A stretch of DNA of 64,000 nucleotides from Paraescarpia echinospica. Its lineage: Eukaryota; Annelida; Polychaeta; Sabellida; Siboglinidae. Under the pieces are notes generated by a model, which saw only the letters and a program-made list of their open reading frames with translations, was not told the origin of the DNA and ran no database searches. Made by a program: the position numbers and the translations under genes. The first letter of the stretch is position 1. Each line of letters begins with the position of its first letter. The stretch covers positions 69,104,119-69,168,118 of the forward strand of contig CM034533.1 in the NCBI GenBank assembly GCA_020002185.1, given 5' to 3'. Shown piece after piece: positions 44,455 through 55,962 of the stretch.

Positions 44455-45610
44455 GCCTGTAGCGCGGTAGATGACAGTAGCGGAGCGTCCGGTCCTAGTC
44501 GAAGCCGGACCGATATTAAGTACGAAGAATCAGCGACACCGACTATAAAGCCAAGCGCGAAACATCCGTTAGATGGCGACCACGCTAGGTGGTAGCGCAT
44601 TGTTACGTCGTTAGGTGGCAGCGCTGTCGATGCCGCTTGTTTTCGTCGTGCATTAGACGCGTGCCAATGGGGCAGCGGGTTTGTTTACTCACTGCAATTG
44701 CGCGTAGGCGGGCTTTTCTCTTACCTAGTGGCAGCGCTGTCCGTTAGAGGTATTACTCGTCGGGGCTCTAGCATCGCGCAGCATAGGCTTTTCGTGCGAC
44801 AAGGTTCTCACTGGACCGCTCGCGTGCCACAAGTATCACTGGGGCAGGGGTTTTGTTTTCTCACTGCAATTGCGTGGAGGCGGGCTTTTCTCTTACCTCA
44901 GGTGGCAGCGCTGATGAATTGTTATTAGTTCGTCAGGGCACTAGCATCGCGCAGCGGGGGCTTTTCGTGCGACAAGGTTCTCACTGGACCGCCAGGTGGC
45001 AGCGCTGTCGATGTCGACTACCGTTAGAGGAACGAAGCTGCAAGTCTGTTCGTTATCGCTGGGGCTCTAGCATCGCGCAGCGAAGGCATGTTTTGTTTTC
45101 TCATGGGGCGCGCGGAGGCGGGGAATTGTCATTACAAGTCTGTTCGTCGGGGCTCTAGCATCGCGCAGCGGAGGCTTTTCGTGCGACTAGGTTCTCACTG
45201 GACCGCTCGCGCGCCACACGTATCACTGGGGCAGGGTTTTTTCGAAGTTTGTTTTCACACTGCAATTGCACGGAGGTGGGCTTTTCTCTTACCTACCCGT
45301 CAGGTGGCAGCGCTTAGGAATTGCCATGTTCGTTGGTGCACTAGCATCGCGCAGCGGAGGTTTTTCGTGCGACAAAGTTCTCACTGGACCGTCAGGTGGC
45401 AGCGCTGTTGATGTCGACTACCGTTAGAGGAACGAAGTTGTCATTCGTCGTAGAACTACAGGTCTGTTCGTTATCGCTGGGCCTCTAGCATCGCGCAGCG
45501 AAGGCATGTTTTGTTTTCTCATGGGGCCCGCGGAGGCGGGCTTTTCTCACTGGGCTGTCAGGTGGCAGCGCTGTCGATGTCGACTATCGTTAGAGGAACG
45601 AGGAGGCGGG
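44455..45610. repeat. Complex repeats in the Polinton right arm (six CTAGCATCGCGCAGC copies)
   Basis: CTAGCATCGCGCAGC starts at 44,768, 44,941, 45,067, 45,155, 45,341 and 45,485, each followed by variants of GGCTTTTCGTGCGAC-AGGTTC and TCACTGGACCG, interleaved with AGGTGGCAGCGCTG and TCTCACTGCAATTGCG blocks. The units are rearranged rather than a simple tandem. The frames opened by them are not genes. No ORF supported; regulatory or replication roles are possible but unproven. Confidence 0.75.
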
Positions 45611-45660
45611 CGTACGCTTTCAACGTTTTATTGCAACAAACATACATACATAAGGCCACA

Positions 45661-45910
45661 ATAATCGCACATGTAAGGCTTTATGCCACGAGTCAACATG
45701 TATGGTTTTACGCCACAGTAATGTTCACGGCGACGTGCCAGGCTTCATCGAACATATAACGCTTTATGCCACGAGTCAACATGTAAGGCTTTACACCACA
45801 GTAATGTTCACGGCGACTTGTCTGGCTTCATAGTACATATAAGGCTTTATGCCACGAGTCAACATGTGAGGCTTTATGCCACAGTAATGTTCACGACGAC
45901 GTGTTATAAT
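45661..45910. repeat. 83-bp tandem repeat, three units
   Basis: GCTTTATGCCACGAGTCAAC starts at 45,678, 45,761 and 45,844; each unit also holds CCACAGTAATGTTCACGGCGAC. 45,911-46,134 has a further shorter duplication (CGATTTCAACGTGATATAAG and TAATTTCAGCGTGATATAAG with GCTAGCTCTCTCTTCACC). Confidence 0.85.
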
Positions 45911-46134
45911 GTCAGGCAAGCTAGATCGTAAACGACATACATGCCAGGGTAAGCATATAGTAAACGGCTTCACCTATTATCGATTTCAACGTGATATAAG
46001 TTAGCTCTCTCTTCACCGTTACGTGGTGAAATAAACAACGCTACATAACGGCTTCCCCTATTAGTAATTTCAGCGTGATATAAGCTAGCTCTCTCTTCAC
46101 CATTACCTGGTGAATTAAACAGCGCCACCTCATG

Positions 46135-47597
46135 TCAATCACCGAGACACGCTCTCTTCAGCAGATATTGCTGCTCCGCCGTCTCCAGGAGCGCACATTC
46201 GAGGGACGTCGTCCAGTCCGTCCCCATTAGCCAATCAGCGACTTGGCGCACGAGTGCCCGTTCCGTCATTCGATTCGCGCCGGGAACGCATTGATCTTCG
46301 AGTACGCCGATCAGTCGCATAGCGGTCGGCAACAGCGATCTCTGCAGAAAGGTGTCGAGCGCCAGATTAAAAAAAGGATCGGTTAGGGCCTTCAGGTTGT
46401 CGTATACGAGATGATATCGTCGGCTTGGCTTCCAGCCACGATAGCAAAACATATGCACAAACGGACAGCCTTCCTCAGGCGGACACTCACCACAATTTTC
46501 CCGCGCAATCTCCATCACCTTTTCACCGACTAATTCGGCAAAAGTATTCATCATACAACGCTGGCGTCAGCCATACGAATGTATGAGGAGCCACTCCAGG
46601 TCGGATTGGCCGGCGCCCTCGATCACCGGCTCGTCTCGTTTGTTGCTGGAGGCGGACCACGGAATAAAATCGTCCGATGACACGGACACGACCTCCAGGG
46701 GTGGCACCGGACACAAGGTTGCGTACGTCGGGGACGGCGGAGGCGACTGCGTAGCTTGAGTGTACGAAGGCAGGCGAACCGGTGTTTCTCTTTTCAGCGG
46801 ATATGGCGCGTCAATTTTGGCGCACTTCTCGGCCGGGGGCGATACCTCCTCCTCGGGGTTGAACAAAGCGGCGGCAATTACGGCATCCTACAGTAAGAAG
46901 CGAAGCGTTAGTCATTCAAAGGTGAACGCGCGCTTTATTCACTCGCCTTCGAGATAACACTCATACTCCGGACATTGTACGTGTCCAGAATCCCACCCTA
47001 TACGATCTTTTGTTCGGTCACCTCCAGGATTGTACCGACTAGGGACGATACAACAGTATCTCGCAGCTTCTCTGGCATCATATCGGCCAGATATTCGGCA
47101 TCGTAATCGACGAGCAACGACATCGATTCGTCAAATAGAGTAAGCCAAAGACCTACATCAACATCATCATCATCGCCCCCGGCTCCTTCCACCAGGACGC
47201 CCACCGAAAAATTACTTTTCGGCTTCACTTGTACTCCGTGCACCGCGCACACTATAGTGCCGCTTGGGAGGCCTCGCAATTTGCGCTTACAATTACAACA
47301 GCCAATGTACGTGCATTTACTTTTCCATGCGATGCCGGTAATTTTCACGGGTGTAGAAATCTTATATACACCATCCGTCGCCTGTAGAAACTCTTTCAGA
47401 GTTAGCGCATTCGGCGCGAACAAACTCACCATGGACGCATCGACACTGGCCGAGGTATCGCCCGCCTGCTTGGCACCAACGCCGCCGCCTAAAGATGAAG
47501 AAGTGGCCGTCGCGGCAGGAACTTTCATCGTATTTTTAGCCGCCACTACCTTCGGCTTTTTAAACTTTCTCGGCACATCTCCCAGCACGGGCGGCAT
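46135..47597 (-). CDS. RPA-like OB-fold/zinc-ribbon ssDNA-binding protein in the Polinton right arm
   Basis: Minus strand. ATG at 47,597 (MPPVLGDVPRKFKKPK), TATA box 94 bp upstream. Residues 1-60 are basic and low-complexity. Residues 65-198 look like an OB fold with a zinc ribbon: FLQATDGVYKISTPVKITGI, then CTYIGCCNCKRKL-x7-IVCAVHG, the CxxC...CxxH pattern of the RPA1 C-terminal domain, then GLWLTLFDESMSLL. The frame stops at 46,998. A 116-bp intron (47,003-46,888, GTATAG...CTGTAG) would join it in phase 0 to 46,887-46,135. That second part is Pro-rich, then Cys-rich (ENCGECPPEEGCPFVHMFC) and helical, and holds one in-frame TGA at 46,569-46,567. The inferred role is coating ssDNA during element replication. 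The domain call is moderate; the splice and the effect of the TGA are inference. The second part is not recognised. Confidence 0.55.
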
Positions 47598-47690
47598 GAT
47601 GTCAACAGCAACGACGATCTGCAAAGCCAACAACACACGAAGTTACCACACCGACAATAAGCGAATACAGAAGCGTTCTCGTCCGCCCCT

Positions 47691-47697
47691 ATTTATA
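47691..47697 (-). promoter_or_regulatory. TATA box of the RPA-like gene
   Basis: TATAAATAGGGGCGG on the minus strand, 94 bp before the ATG at 47,597. The leader ends with TTGGCTTTGCAG at 47,619, which resembles a splice acceptor, so the 5' UTR could be spliced. Confidence 0.55.
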
Positions 47698-47700
47698 TTA

Positions 47701-48671
47701 GCATAACGCATAGCTCCCGTGTACTCGCGCACGCGCGCCAGAAAACAGCCCATTCTCGCAAGGTTACTAAAACTTAAACAAATCTATCGGTCACGTTAGT
47801 GCATAAACAGAACATCGCTTTTATTTTCTAATAGAAGTTTACCATTAGATTCTCCAGTCCTTTATTAGCATTATATACCGTTTCTTTTACGCAATTAACT
47901 ATTTATTAAGGCTTTATTAAGGCTTTATGCACTTATGTAGCTTACGTAAGTGCCTTATGTAAGCACTTATGTAAGGGAAGGCTACGTGTTAATTACCACG
48001 CCTTCAAAACTGCGCCTACAGTCACCGCGTAAACAAGTGAGCGTCATTCTTTCGAACATTGAGCAACGACGAACACGCTCAAGCGAGCGCGCCGCAATGA
48101 ATGACAACGCCCAACGACCAGGAGCGAGGTACGATTCTATATGTTTCCTCCTTCAACGATACTAACTAAAATAACGGCTTTCCTTCAAATAACTACAATT
48201 TACATGTTTCTTCCCTAACTAAAATAACGGCTCAACGATACTAACTAAAAACATTTTATTTACAGACGCCAAATTAACGGCTTTGAAACGTTTCACGTGG
48301 GACGGGGAACGACCATTATGTTGCCATCAAAACAAAACGGTTTCGTCAGACCGCCCGGGATTAATCGTGACGACATGCTTCTTATGGACACAACCCCTTG
48401 TGAACAACAGGGGGGACGCGACGTTCTGTTCATCGCGCGCCGACGCACGCCCGCCATTACCGATTCAGCCAACTAAAAATCTGTTATATTTACAGATCAT
48501 TCACACGCCACACCTTCATAACACCCGGCCTTGATCATCGAACCTATGCCATCGGCCGTGGTACGTGCCTTCACGTCATAGAGGCCCCCCGCCGACAGAC
48601 CGACCCTTCGCCCACTCGCCACCAAGCCGCCGCCGACCCAACACAAGCTTCGCCCGCTCGACGTGTCACCT
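47701..48671. other. Right-arm noncoding region
   Basis: Contains a GTAAGCACTTATGTAAG-type inverted/direct repeat at 47,925-47,980 and repeated CTAACTAAAATAACGGCT near 48,162 and 48,213. The 83-codon frame at 48,283-48,534 is not recognised. Confidence 0.35.
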
Positions 48672-48900
48672 TTACAGCGCCACCGCCTGATCTTCCCACG
48701 TTATGCGTACTCGGGGTAAGACGACGCCCGCCATCACCAATTCACGAGCCCGCCGACAATGACAGCGTAACTTATAATCTTTTCGAACGGAGCCGTGGAC
48801 GTGCTCGAACTTTCGGTCCACGTCCACCCCGTCGATCTCCCCCTCCGACTCCACCTGGACGACACGGGTTTGGACCGGTGCCTGCGGAGTGGAATAGGGC
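48672..48900 (-). CDS. Possible small gene in the right arm, function unknown
   Basis: A minus-strand frame of about 75 codons with acidic, charged content (VVQVESEGEIDGVDVDRKFE) and a basic end. It has no ATG at the start; CCATAAATAGTAGGGG (TATA-like) lies about 20 bp upstream at 48,908-48,915, and CACTCCGCAG within it could be a splice acceptor. The promoter plus acceptor layout resembles that of the RPA-like gene. Weakly supported. Confidence 0.25.
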
Positions 48901-48920
48901 AACCCCTACTATTTATGGAC

Positions 48921-49300
48921 GACCGGGATAGGGGACGCTATAAAAATATATTTCTCACCGTTTCCATAGGGGACGCAATAAAAATATATTTCTCACCGTT
49001 TCCTTTCTTATGTTCAATCCTTACACACGACCACAATACAGCATATTCCAAATAATGCGCACACAAGTGACAGCTGTTACCACCGCCAGCCGAAGAATCA
49101 CTGCCAAGCGCCTACACAATAATCCAGCGTTATAAAATGCGCCGCGCAGAACCAGCACCAATACAGCATATTCCAAATAATGCGCACACAAGTGACAGCT
49201 GTTACCACCGCCAGTCGAAGAATCATTGCCAAGCGCCTACACAATAATAATAATAATAATCCAGCGTTATAAAATGCGCCGCGCAGAACCAGCCAACTTT
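48921..49300. repeat. Two tandem duplications (38 bp and 125 bp) with TATA motifs
   Basis: ATAGGGGACGC(T/A)ATAAAA and ATATATTTCTCACCGTTTCC form a 38-bp unit repeated twice at 48,928-49,005. A 125-bp unit starting CAATACAGCATATTCC repeats at 49,034 and 49,159; each copy ends with GCGTTATAAAATGCGCCGCG, a TATA-like box. The second copy has an (AAT) expansion. Confidence 0.7.
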
Positions 49301-49570
49301 ATCATTAAACCGCACCGCGCTGCGCCCGCTTAACGCACAGCCAAATCCATCACAGCTGCAAAAGCGCCAACAACATATTTTCACCACTACCCAAACAATT
49401 CCGTAGTACGATATCCCATTTGGCCGTGAGTCGTGACGAGTAGGCCATCCGATAACCTCTGCACTTTCAGCGACGCCAGCAGCAGACTGATGTAAGCTAA
49501 GTGCAGGCGTACTTCACTAGACTTTTCTGCCTCATATATCAGCACTAATTAGTCAACTATTTAGCAAAGT
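49301..49570. other. Right-arm noncoding region before the subterminal repeats
   Basis: No gene or motif recognised. Confidence 0.35.
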
Positions 49571-49907
49571 CAGCACATTCTAATTAGTACTAGTGTTTTT
49601 AGCACTAGCAGTTTTACTAATTAGCACTAATTAATCGCTAATTATTTATTATACTAATTAGCGCACATTCTAATTAGTACTAGTGTTTTTAGCACTAGCA
49701 GTTTTACTAATTAGCACTAATTAATCGCTAATTATTTATTATACTAATTAGCACTAATTAATTATTACAGCACATTCTAATTAGTACTAGTGTTTTCACT
49801 AGAGGGTAGTACTAGCAGTTTTACCAATTAGTGCGCACACACTAATTAGTACTAATTAGTATTCTCGCTAGAGGGCGCACACATACTAATTAGTACTAAT
49901 TAGTATT
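49571..49907. repeat. Polinton right subterminal repeats
   Basis: CACATTCTAATTAGTACTAG starts at 49,574, 49,664 and 49,771; AATTAGCACTAATTAATCGC and CTCGCTAGAGGGCGC also recur. They resemble the ACTAATTAGT / CCCTCTAGCGAG motifs inside the left repeat. Subterminal repeats of this kind may bind a terminal protein or transposition factors. Confidence 0.7.
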
Positions 49908-50101
49908 CTCGCTAGAGGGCGCGCACACGTCATCGTGTGTGGGCTATCAATCAGCAATCAATCACGTTTTTTATAAGTAACATTCCTGAATGCACCATAA
50001 CGACTCACTAGTAATAAAAAACGTGCAAAACCCTTTGATGTTTCGCAGATTTCCTTTGATGTTAGGTCATGACCCGTACTGTCAAGCACACTATAATTAC
50101 T
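49908..50101 (-). repeat. Polinton right terminal inverted repeat (194 bp)
   Basis: Inverted partner of 34,276-34,469, same length and about 96% identical by eye. It is followed directly by TACGTG (50,102-50,107), the right copy of the target duplication. Confidence 0.95.
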
Positions 50102-51152
50102 TACGTGGTGGTCTCAAAAGTGGTGGTCTTGTAAGTGGTGGTCTCGTAAGTGTTGGTCTCGTAAGTGGTGATGACGTAAGTGGTTGTCTCGTAGGTGGTT
50201 GTCTAGTAAGTGGTGGTCTCGTAAGTGGTTGTCTTATAAGTGGTGGTCTCGTAAGTTGTGGTCCTATAAGTGGTGGTGGTCTCATAAGTGAAGGTCTAAT
50301 AAGTAGTGGTTTCGTAAATGGTGGTCTCGTAAATGATGGTCCCATAAGTGGTGGTCTCGTAAGTGATGGTCTCATAAGTGGTGGGCTCGTTAGTGGTGGT
50401 TTCGTAAGTGGTTATTTCATAAGTAGTGGTCTCGTAAGTGGTGGTCTCGTAAGTGATGGTCTCATAAGTTGTGGTCTCGTAAGTGGTGGTCTCGTAAGTT
50501 GTGGTCTCGTAAATGGTGGACTCGTAAGTGGTGGTCTCGTAAGTGATGGCCTCATAAGTGATGGTCTCGTAAGTGGTGGTCTTATAAGGGGTGGTCTCAC
50601 AAGTGGTGGTCTCATAACGGTGGTGGTCTCATAAATGAAGGTCTAATAAATAGTGGTATCGTAAATGCTGGTCTCGTAAGTGGTGGTCTCATAAGTGGTG
50701 GTGGTCTCATAAGAGGTAGTCTCGTAAGAGATGGTCTCATAAGTGGTGGTGTTATAAGTGGTGGTCTCGCAAGTGGTGATCTCGTAAGTGGTGGTCTCAT
50801 GAGTGATGGTTTCATATGTGGTGGTGGTCTCATAAGTGGTGGTCCCATAAGTGGTGGTGGTCTCATAAGTGAAGGTCTTAGAAGTAGTGGTCTCGTAAGT
50901 GGTAGTCTCGTGAGTGGTGGTTTCTTAAGTGGTGGCCTAATAAGTGATGGTCTCGTAAATGGTGGTCTCATAAGTGGTGGTCTCGTAAGTGGTGCTCTCA
51001 TAAGAGGTGGTCTCATAAGTGATGGTCTCATAAGTGATTGTCTCATAAGTGGTGGTCTCGTAAGTGGTGGTCTCATTATTGGCGATCTCATAAATGGTGG
51101 TCTCGTAAGTGGTGGTCTCATAAGTGATAGTCTCATAAGTAGTGGTCTCATA
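50102..51152 (+). repeat. 15-bp minisatellite, right part (about 70 units)
   Basis: GGTCTCGTAAGTGGT with CATAA, AAATG and GATGG variants, plus occasional 18-bp units (GGTGGTGGTCTCATAAGT). Gly-Leu-Val-Ser frames on the plus strand and Arg-Pro-Leu-Thr frames on the minus strand are artefacts of a period divisible by three. It is the same array and orientation as 34,110-34,275. Confidence 0.95.
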
Positions 51153-51215
51153 TGTTCGCATAATCCAGAAACTGCAATGCGTGTCGCAAACCACCAATAA
51201 CCCCCACTAACATGT
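51153..51215 (-). repeat. Dispersed repeat, copy 2, right flank
   Basis: Complement of about 7515-7580 (shared GTTAGTGGGGGTTA and TTTGCGA-ACGCATT). With 33,735-34,100 it brackets the minisatellite and Polinton. Confidence 0.5.
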
Positions 51216-54200
51216 TGTATAGAACTAACTATTTTGAGCGATCCAAGATGGCTTCCAAAACCTATCGTTGCTCGTATTGGGCGGGTCTGGCCCCTGCACG
51301 CGCAGTGTGACCCGGGAAATCAGCAGAGAAATCACAATAAACCTTCAATGACAAAAACTGGTTTTGGAAGATTGATAGAAGTCATGCATGCACATTGACG
51401 ACTTTCCTTTACAATGTTGGTATTAACTTTGGTATTCCCAGCTTACAGATAGAGTGTTTTGATGACACTCACATAATGCACGTATATACACACTAAGAAA
51501 TTAGGGTTCAACTGGGAAGCTGCTGGGGTGGAAAAGTATCTGCATCCTATTTGCAACCATTAATGCAAACATTGCACCCTTCGGGGTTCATGTAGTATGC
51601 ATAGATTTTAGGGTGCATATTTGCACCCCATTAATGACGTGACAATTTAGGGTGCAGCGTGGATGCAATAAAGGTGCAATTAGGGTGCTAAGAAGACACA
51701 TTAGCACCCCAATTTGAAGCACACAAAAAGGGTGTCGTTTTGCATTTGGTAGTCCTTTTAACGTCCCGAATCGATCAATAAGCAACGGTATGTATCTTTA
51801 CTGGATATATACTTTCAATTGTTTGCATTCAAAAAGAGGCCGACAGCTATTTTCTGTGTGATAGGTATGTTGGTTAAATAAGATATCGCAAATATAATCG
51901 AAAGCCTGTTAAAGTACTTAATGTTCTGGATATATAAAGGAACGTGTCCGATTGATTCGTTTGTCAGACAGTTAGTCGGTTACGTCAAGGTACGGGCATC
52001 GCTTGCTCATTGCCTTAACTGTTCACGTCATCGTTGTGGTATTTAATATTGTTTTCAAGTATATTAAATAATAAGTACTTATTCACAATCGCTATTTCGA
52101 CTTTCGTGTTATAATTATTTGACAAATTATTGTTGGGCAGTAGTGTCAGGTAATGTAGTAAAACTACTTCAATACTCTACTTGAGTAGTTTTTTTTCTAG
52201 TAATTGACAAGTAACGAAGAACAATTTCTACAAACTACTTTTATTTGTAACGAAATAGTTTTTATCTAAGGTAACGCTTATTTATGCTTTGTTACTTTGA
52301 TTTACTTCGCGATTATTTTCGTTACATTTTTGTATGAACTACGTCGCCCAGTAGCGCTCCGCCCGTCAACAATATTTCATAAAAAATACTTAACCACTGA
52401 GAAGATCCCGTCGCAGAGCCAACATAAATGAATCCAATTAATTTAATTAATTCCAATCGCGGGACACTTCGCGATCGTGTTTGCATACAAACCTTCCTTC
52501 GAGAAGTCGGGGCAATACGAAGTCACTTCAAATTGTTATAGCAATTATGGCGGACGCGCAAGTTATTGTTTGAGAAGTACTTTTGCTTCTTTTTTAGAAA
52601 GTAGTTTAACTTTTTATGCAAATAGGTTTTTATAATCTACTTTTACGTTTACCCAAGTAGTCATGTGGTGAATTACTTTTACTTCTTCTCAAGTACAAAA
52701 ATGCAGTATTTCAATCACAAGTATTGATGGGTTACTCACAGATTTTTAATATTCGAGACGTATGGGATTTTTGTGGATGTTGTTTCTATAGTATATTTGG
52801 TATTATAATTTAGATTTATATAATTTGTAGAGGTCCACTGTTTTCCATTTTTTATAACATATTTTACACTGCTCTGTAGATTTTTAACCAATGATTAAGT
52901 GGCCATATTTAAATATTTCTGCAAAAAGCTAGGAGTTCACATTCTGTCTGTAATGCCTTATTATGTGGAATCGGTAAGTGCTCAAAACCACACATTAGTG
53001 TTATATTTGTCAGTTGCCTCTGCAATGAAACGTTTAAAAGAGTGATATCTGAAATTTGCGCAATATGAAGTCATCTTGATACAGATTATGTATACAACAT
53101 TTAAGAATGATTTGTAGAAGAACGGTGTTTTCATGGATGCAGCCAATTTTTTTTATATCCTAAATGCATTGGAACTGTCAGTATTTAATTGTTGCATTAC
53201 AGTGCAAAGTCTAAATTGCAACTATCTAGACCTTGCGTCAAAGAAAATGTGGGGAAATCCTATAATGAACATATTTGCAATGTGTATTGTGCAAATATAT
53301 TTATTATATAAACGAAATATTATAATTCTAAGGTGATGTTCACTATGAAATTATAAATATTCCAAACACGACTGAACAACATTCTGACATATTGTTTACC
53401 TAACAATTTCAGGTTTATTCGCAGTGAAACAATTTTGATCATTGGATGTGACCACATTCTCATTTTTGGTGTTGAAATTTGTAAAATATGTAGATAGGTG
53501 AAGTTTAAATATTAATTATTCTGGAAGTTTTACAACTGTCTGCGAAACAAAACTAGTATTGTCAGTATTCATGACAATAAATGGAAGCAATATGGATTTT
53601 GCACAACAATGAAACACAGAGTTCTGAAATAATTTTTGTAAATAACAAAATGTTTTTCCCTATTTTTGTGCACCTGGTATACACTTGAATTTGAATGTTT
53701 GCATATTCAGCAAATGTCATATATATAACTTGTAAACATCTCAAGTTACTGGTCCGATTTGGGGATGCTTACCTCACATCACGTTAAGAACATTACTTAC
53801 ACAATTTGCAAGCAAATGCTTAGTTTTTTGCAGAAGTACTCAACTACTATAGCTACACATTTCCTGGTTACAATGTAATTAAATTCTGAGATAAAGTTTT
53901 ATAATTTGCTGTCAATTTAATGATTTGACTTAGAATGATGACCTAATAGAAAAGTTTTATCATGGAACATGGGACATGCTCATATTCTACTGTGTGTATG
54001 AGATGGGGATGTTTGTTACTGTTACTCCACCATTTACTCAATGATAAATGTTATAGTACGTGCTCACAAGTATATTCACTGTTATGGTTGAGATGAACAC
54101 GATGATAAATGTTATAGTACGTGCTCATATGTGTATCCATTGTTGTGGTTGAAATAAACACGATTGTTACTGAATCCTACTGATATTAATGATAATTATG

Positions 54201-55049
54201 TTACTGTCGCGATTTGAAACACGTCGAGTCACAAGTAAATGTCTTGCTGACACACACACATATATATATAAGGGCAAACAAGGTACATATCACTAAAGTA
54301 TGCAATCGTGGTTCTTCAGTGTCACTTCAACATGTCGTAGTCTTCCCTTTCCGACTCGTCAGTCTCCTCAATCCTGGAGCTCCCGGAGGGTTTACTGCCA
54401 AGGTCTCATTCGTTGCCAAGTCGCGAAGTTCAGACAGCCACAGGAGTGACACTTTAGATCTACGAACTCACGTCTTCTGTAAACAAGCGAAGTAGTTGAT
54501 CAATGGCAGTTATGGCAGTATGTAATGTACATGTAACACAGTATCACAGGCGCCGGAACTGGGGGGGGGGTGACTTGGGGCAGAACCCCCAAACGTTTTG
54601 GTGGGAGAGCTGGCGATAGGATTAGCTTCCAATATTTATGGAAGGGGTGCGTATTTGGAATTTGAGATTTTTATTGAGTCTCAATAGTTTTTTGGTGAGC
54701 TTCAAAGTGGGTGTAAGTTTTAGAAACCTCAAGGGGCGGTGCAATCGGACGCTTTTGGAGACTAATGTTAATTTCGTTCAGGCGCCAGTGAGTACACTAT
54801 TACGATATAAACAATTGCATTCAATATATAAAATCAAGTTAGCACACAACTTTTAATAACACATGGTGGAACAATTTGAAATATCGTGTAGTTGTTACAA
54901 CAATTTTGAAGGTGCCATGGAATGGACCTGTTGGCACATGTCAATCCTGGTCGGTTTCTTTCGACGTGTTACGTTACAAGATCTAGCGTTTAATAGACGT
55001 GTACTATTCGAGACCGAAGTGCTGTGAACACAAAGAACGTGTTTCTCAC
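51216..55049. other. AT-rich noncoding host DNA
   Basis: No gene is supported. 51,540-51,720 has recurrent GGGTGCA / TGCACCC words. 52,138-52,740 starts CAGTAGTGTCAGGTAATG and has ACTTGAGTAG(T)n near the left and CTCAAGTAC near the right, in the style of non-autonomous hAT elements, but the ends do not match well. A 61-bp unit with GATAAATGTTATAGTACGTG is duplicated at 54,041 and 54,102. A G-run element-like block lies at 54,550-54,600. Confidence 0.4.
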
Positions 55050-55931
55050 CCGGAGTACGTCCAGCAAGGCGGCTATGTCCGGTCGGTCGGAGCCCCGCTT
55101 GCTGACATAAAGGAAGATGACGCGGCCGTCGCTGTCCAAGATCAAGTCTCCGCCAAGCTGTCAACGACCCAACACGTACTCTCATTAAAAGGACGGCTTC
55201 CGTTCGTTTTTAATATGAAATATGTTATACAGTGCAACACATAATCTATCATAACATACGGACATCATAAATGTGTTTTAATGAGTCGTTGTTGTTGCTG
55301 TTGTTGTTGTTGTTACTGTTGTTGTTGTTACTCTTACTTTTGTTGTTGTTGTTGTTACTGTTATTGTTGTTGTTGTTACTCTTACTTTTGTTGTTGTTGT
55401 TGTAACTGTTGATTTTGTTGTTGTTGTTACTGTTGTTGTTACTGTTGTTATTGTTGTTACTGTTGTTGTTACTGTTGTTGTTGTTGTTGTTACTCTTACT
55501 TTTGTTGTTGTTGTTGTTACTGTTGTTGTTGTTGATTTTGTTGTTGTTGTTACTGTTGTTGTTACTGTTGTTGTTACTGTTGTTGTTACTGTTGTTGTTA
55601 CTGTTGCTGTTACTGTTGTTGTTGTTGTTACTCTTACTTTTATTGTTGTTACTGTTGTTGTTGTTGATTTTGTTGTTGTTGTTACTGTTGTTGTTATTGT
55701 TGTTACTGTTGTTGTTACTGTTGTTGTTACTCTTACTTTTGTTGTTATTGTTGTTACTGTTGTTGTTGATTTTGTTGTTGTTGTTACTGTTGTTGTTACT
55801 GTTGTTGTTGTTGTTGTTACTGTTGTTGTTGATACTGTTGTTGTTTATGTTGCTGTTGTTTTTGTTGCTGTTGTTGTTGTTGTTCTTACTGTTGTAGTTA
55901 CTGTTGTTGTTGTTGTTGCCGTTGCTGCTGC

Positions 55932-55962
<31 letters not shown>

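Larger units (their letters stand above)
34276..50101. mobile_element. Polinton/Maverick element, complete ends, 15,826 bp
   Basis: Left end AGTAGTTATAATGTGC at 34,276 and right end complement AGTAATTATAGTGTGC at 50,101, so 5'-AG...CT-3' termini. TACGTG precedes the left end (34,270-34,275) and follows the right end (50,102-50,107): a perfect 6-bp target duplication, the size known for Polintons. Inside are the family genes: protein-primed DNA polymerase B, retroviral-type integrase, packaging ATPase, minor and major capsid, adenain-like protease. Two extra genes (NADAR, RPA-like) are present. GC content is clearly above the flanks. Most core genes are broken, so the copy cannot be autonomous. 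Confidence 0.97.

Noticed and set aside
50102..50634. Long plus-strand frame rich in Gly-Leu-Val-Ser starting at 49,990
   Set aside because: It begins in the Polinton terminal repeat and then translates the 15-bp minisatellite; the period is divisible by three, so frames stay open by chance.
52138..52740. Possible non-autonomous hAT element
   Set aside because: The left end (CAGTAGTG) and internal AGTAC/CTACTT composition fit, but the right end does not mirror it and no 8-bp target duplication was found.
55409..55897. Poly-leucine frame of 162 codons
   Set aside because: Pure product of the (TTG)n microsatellite.
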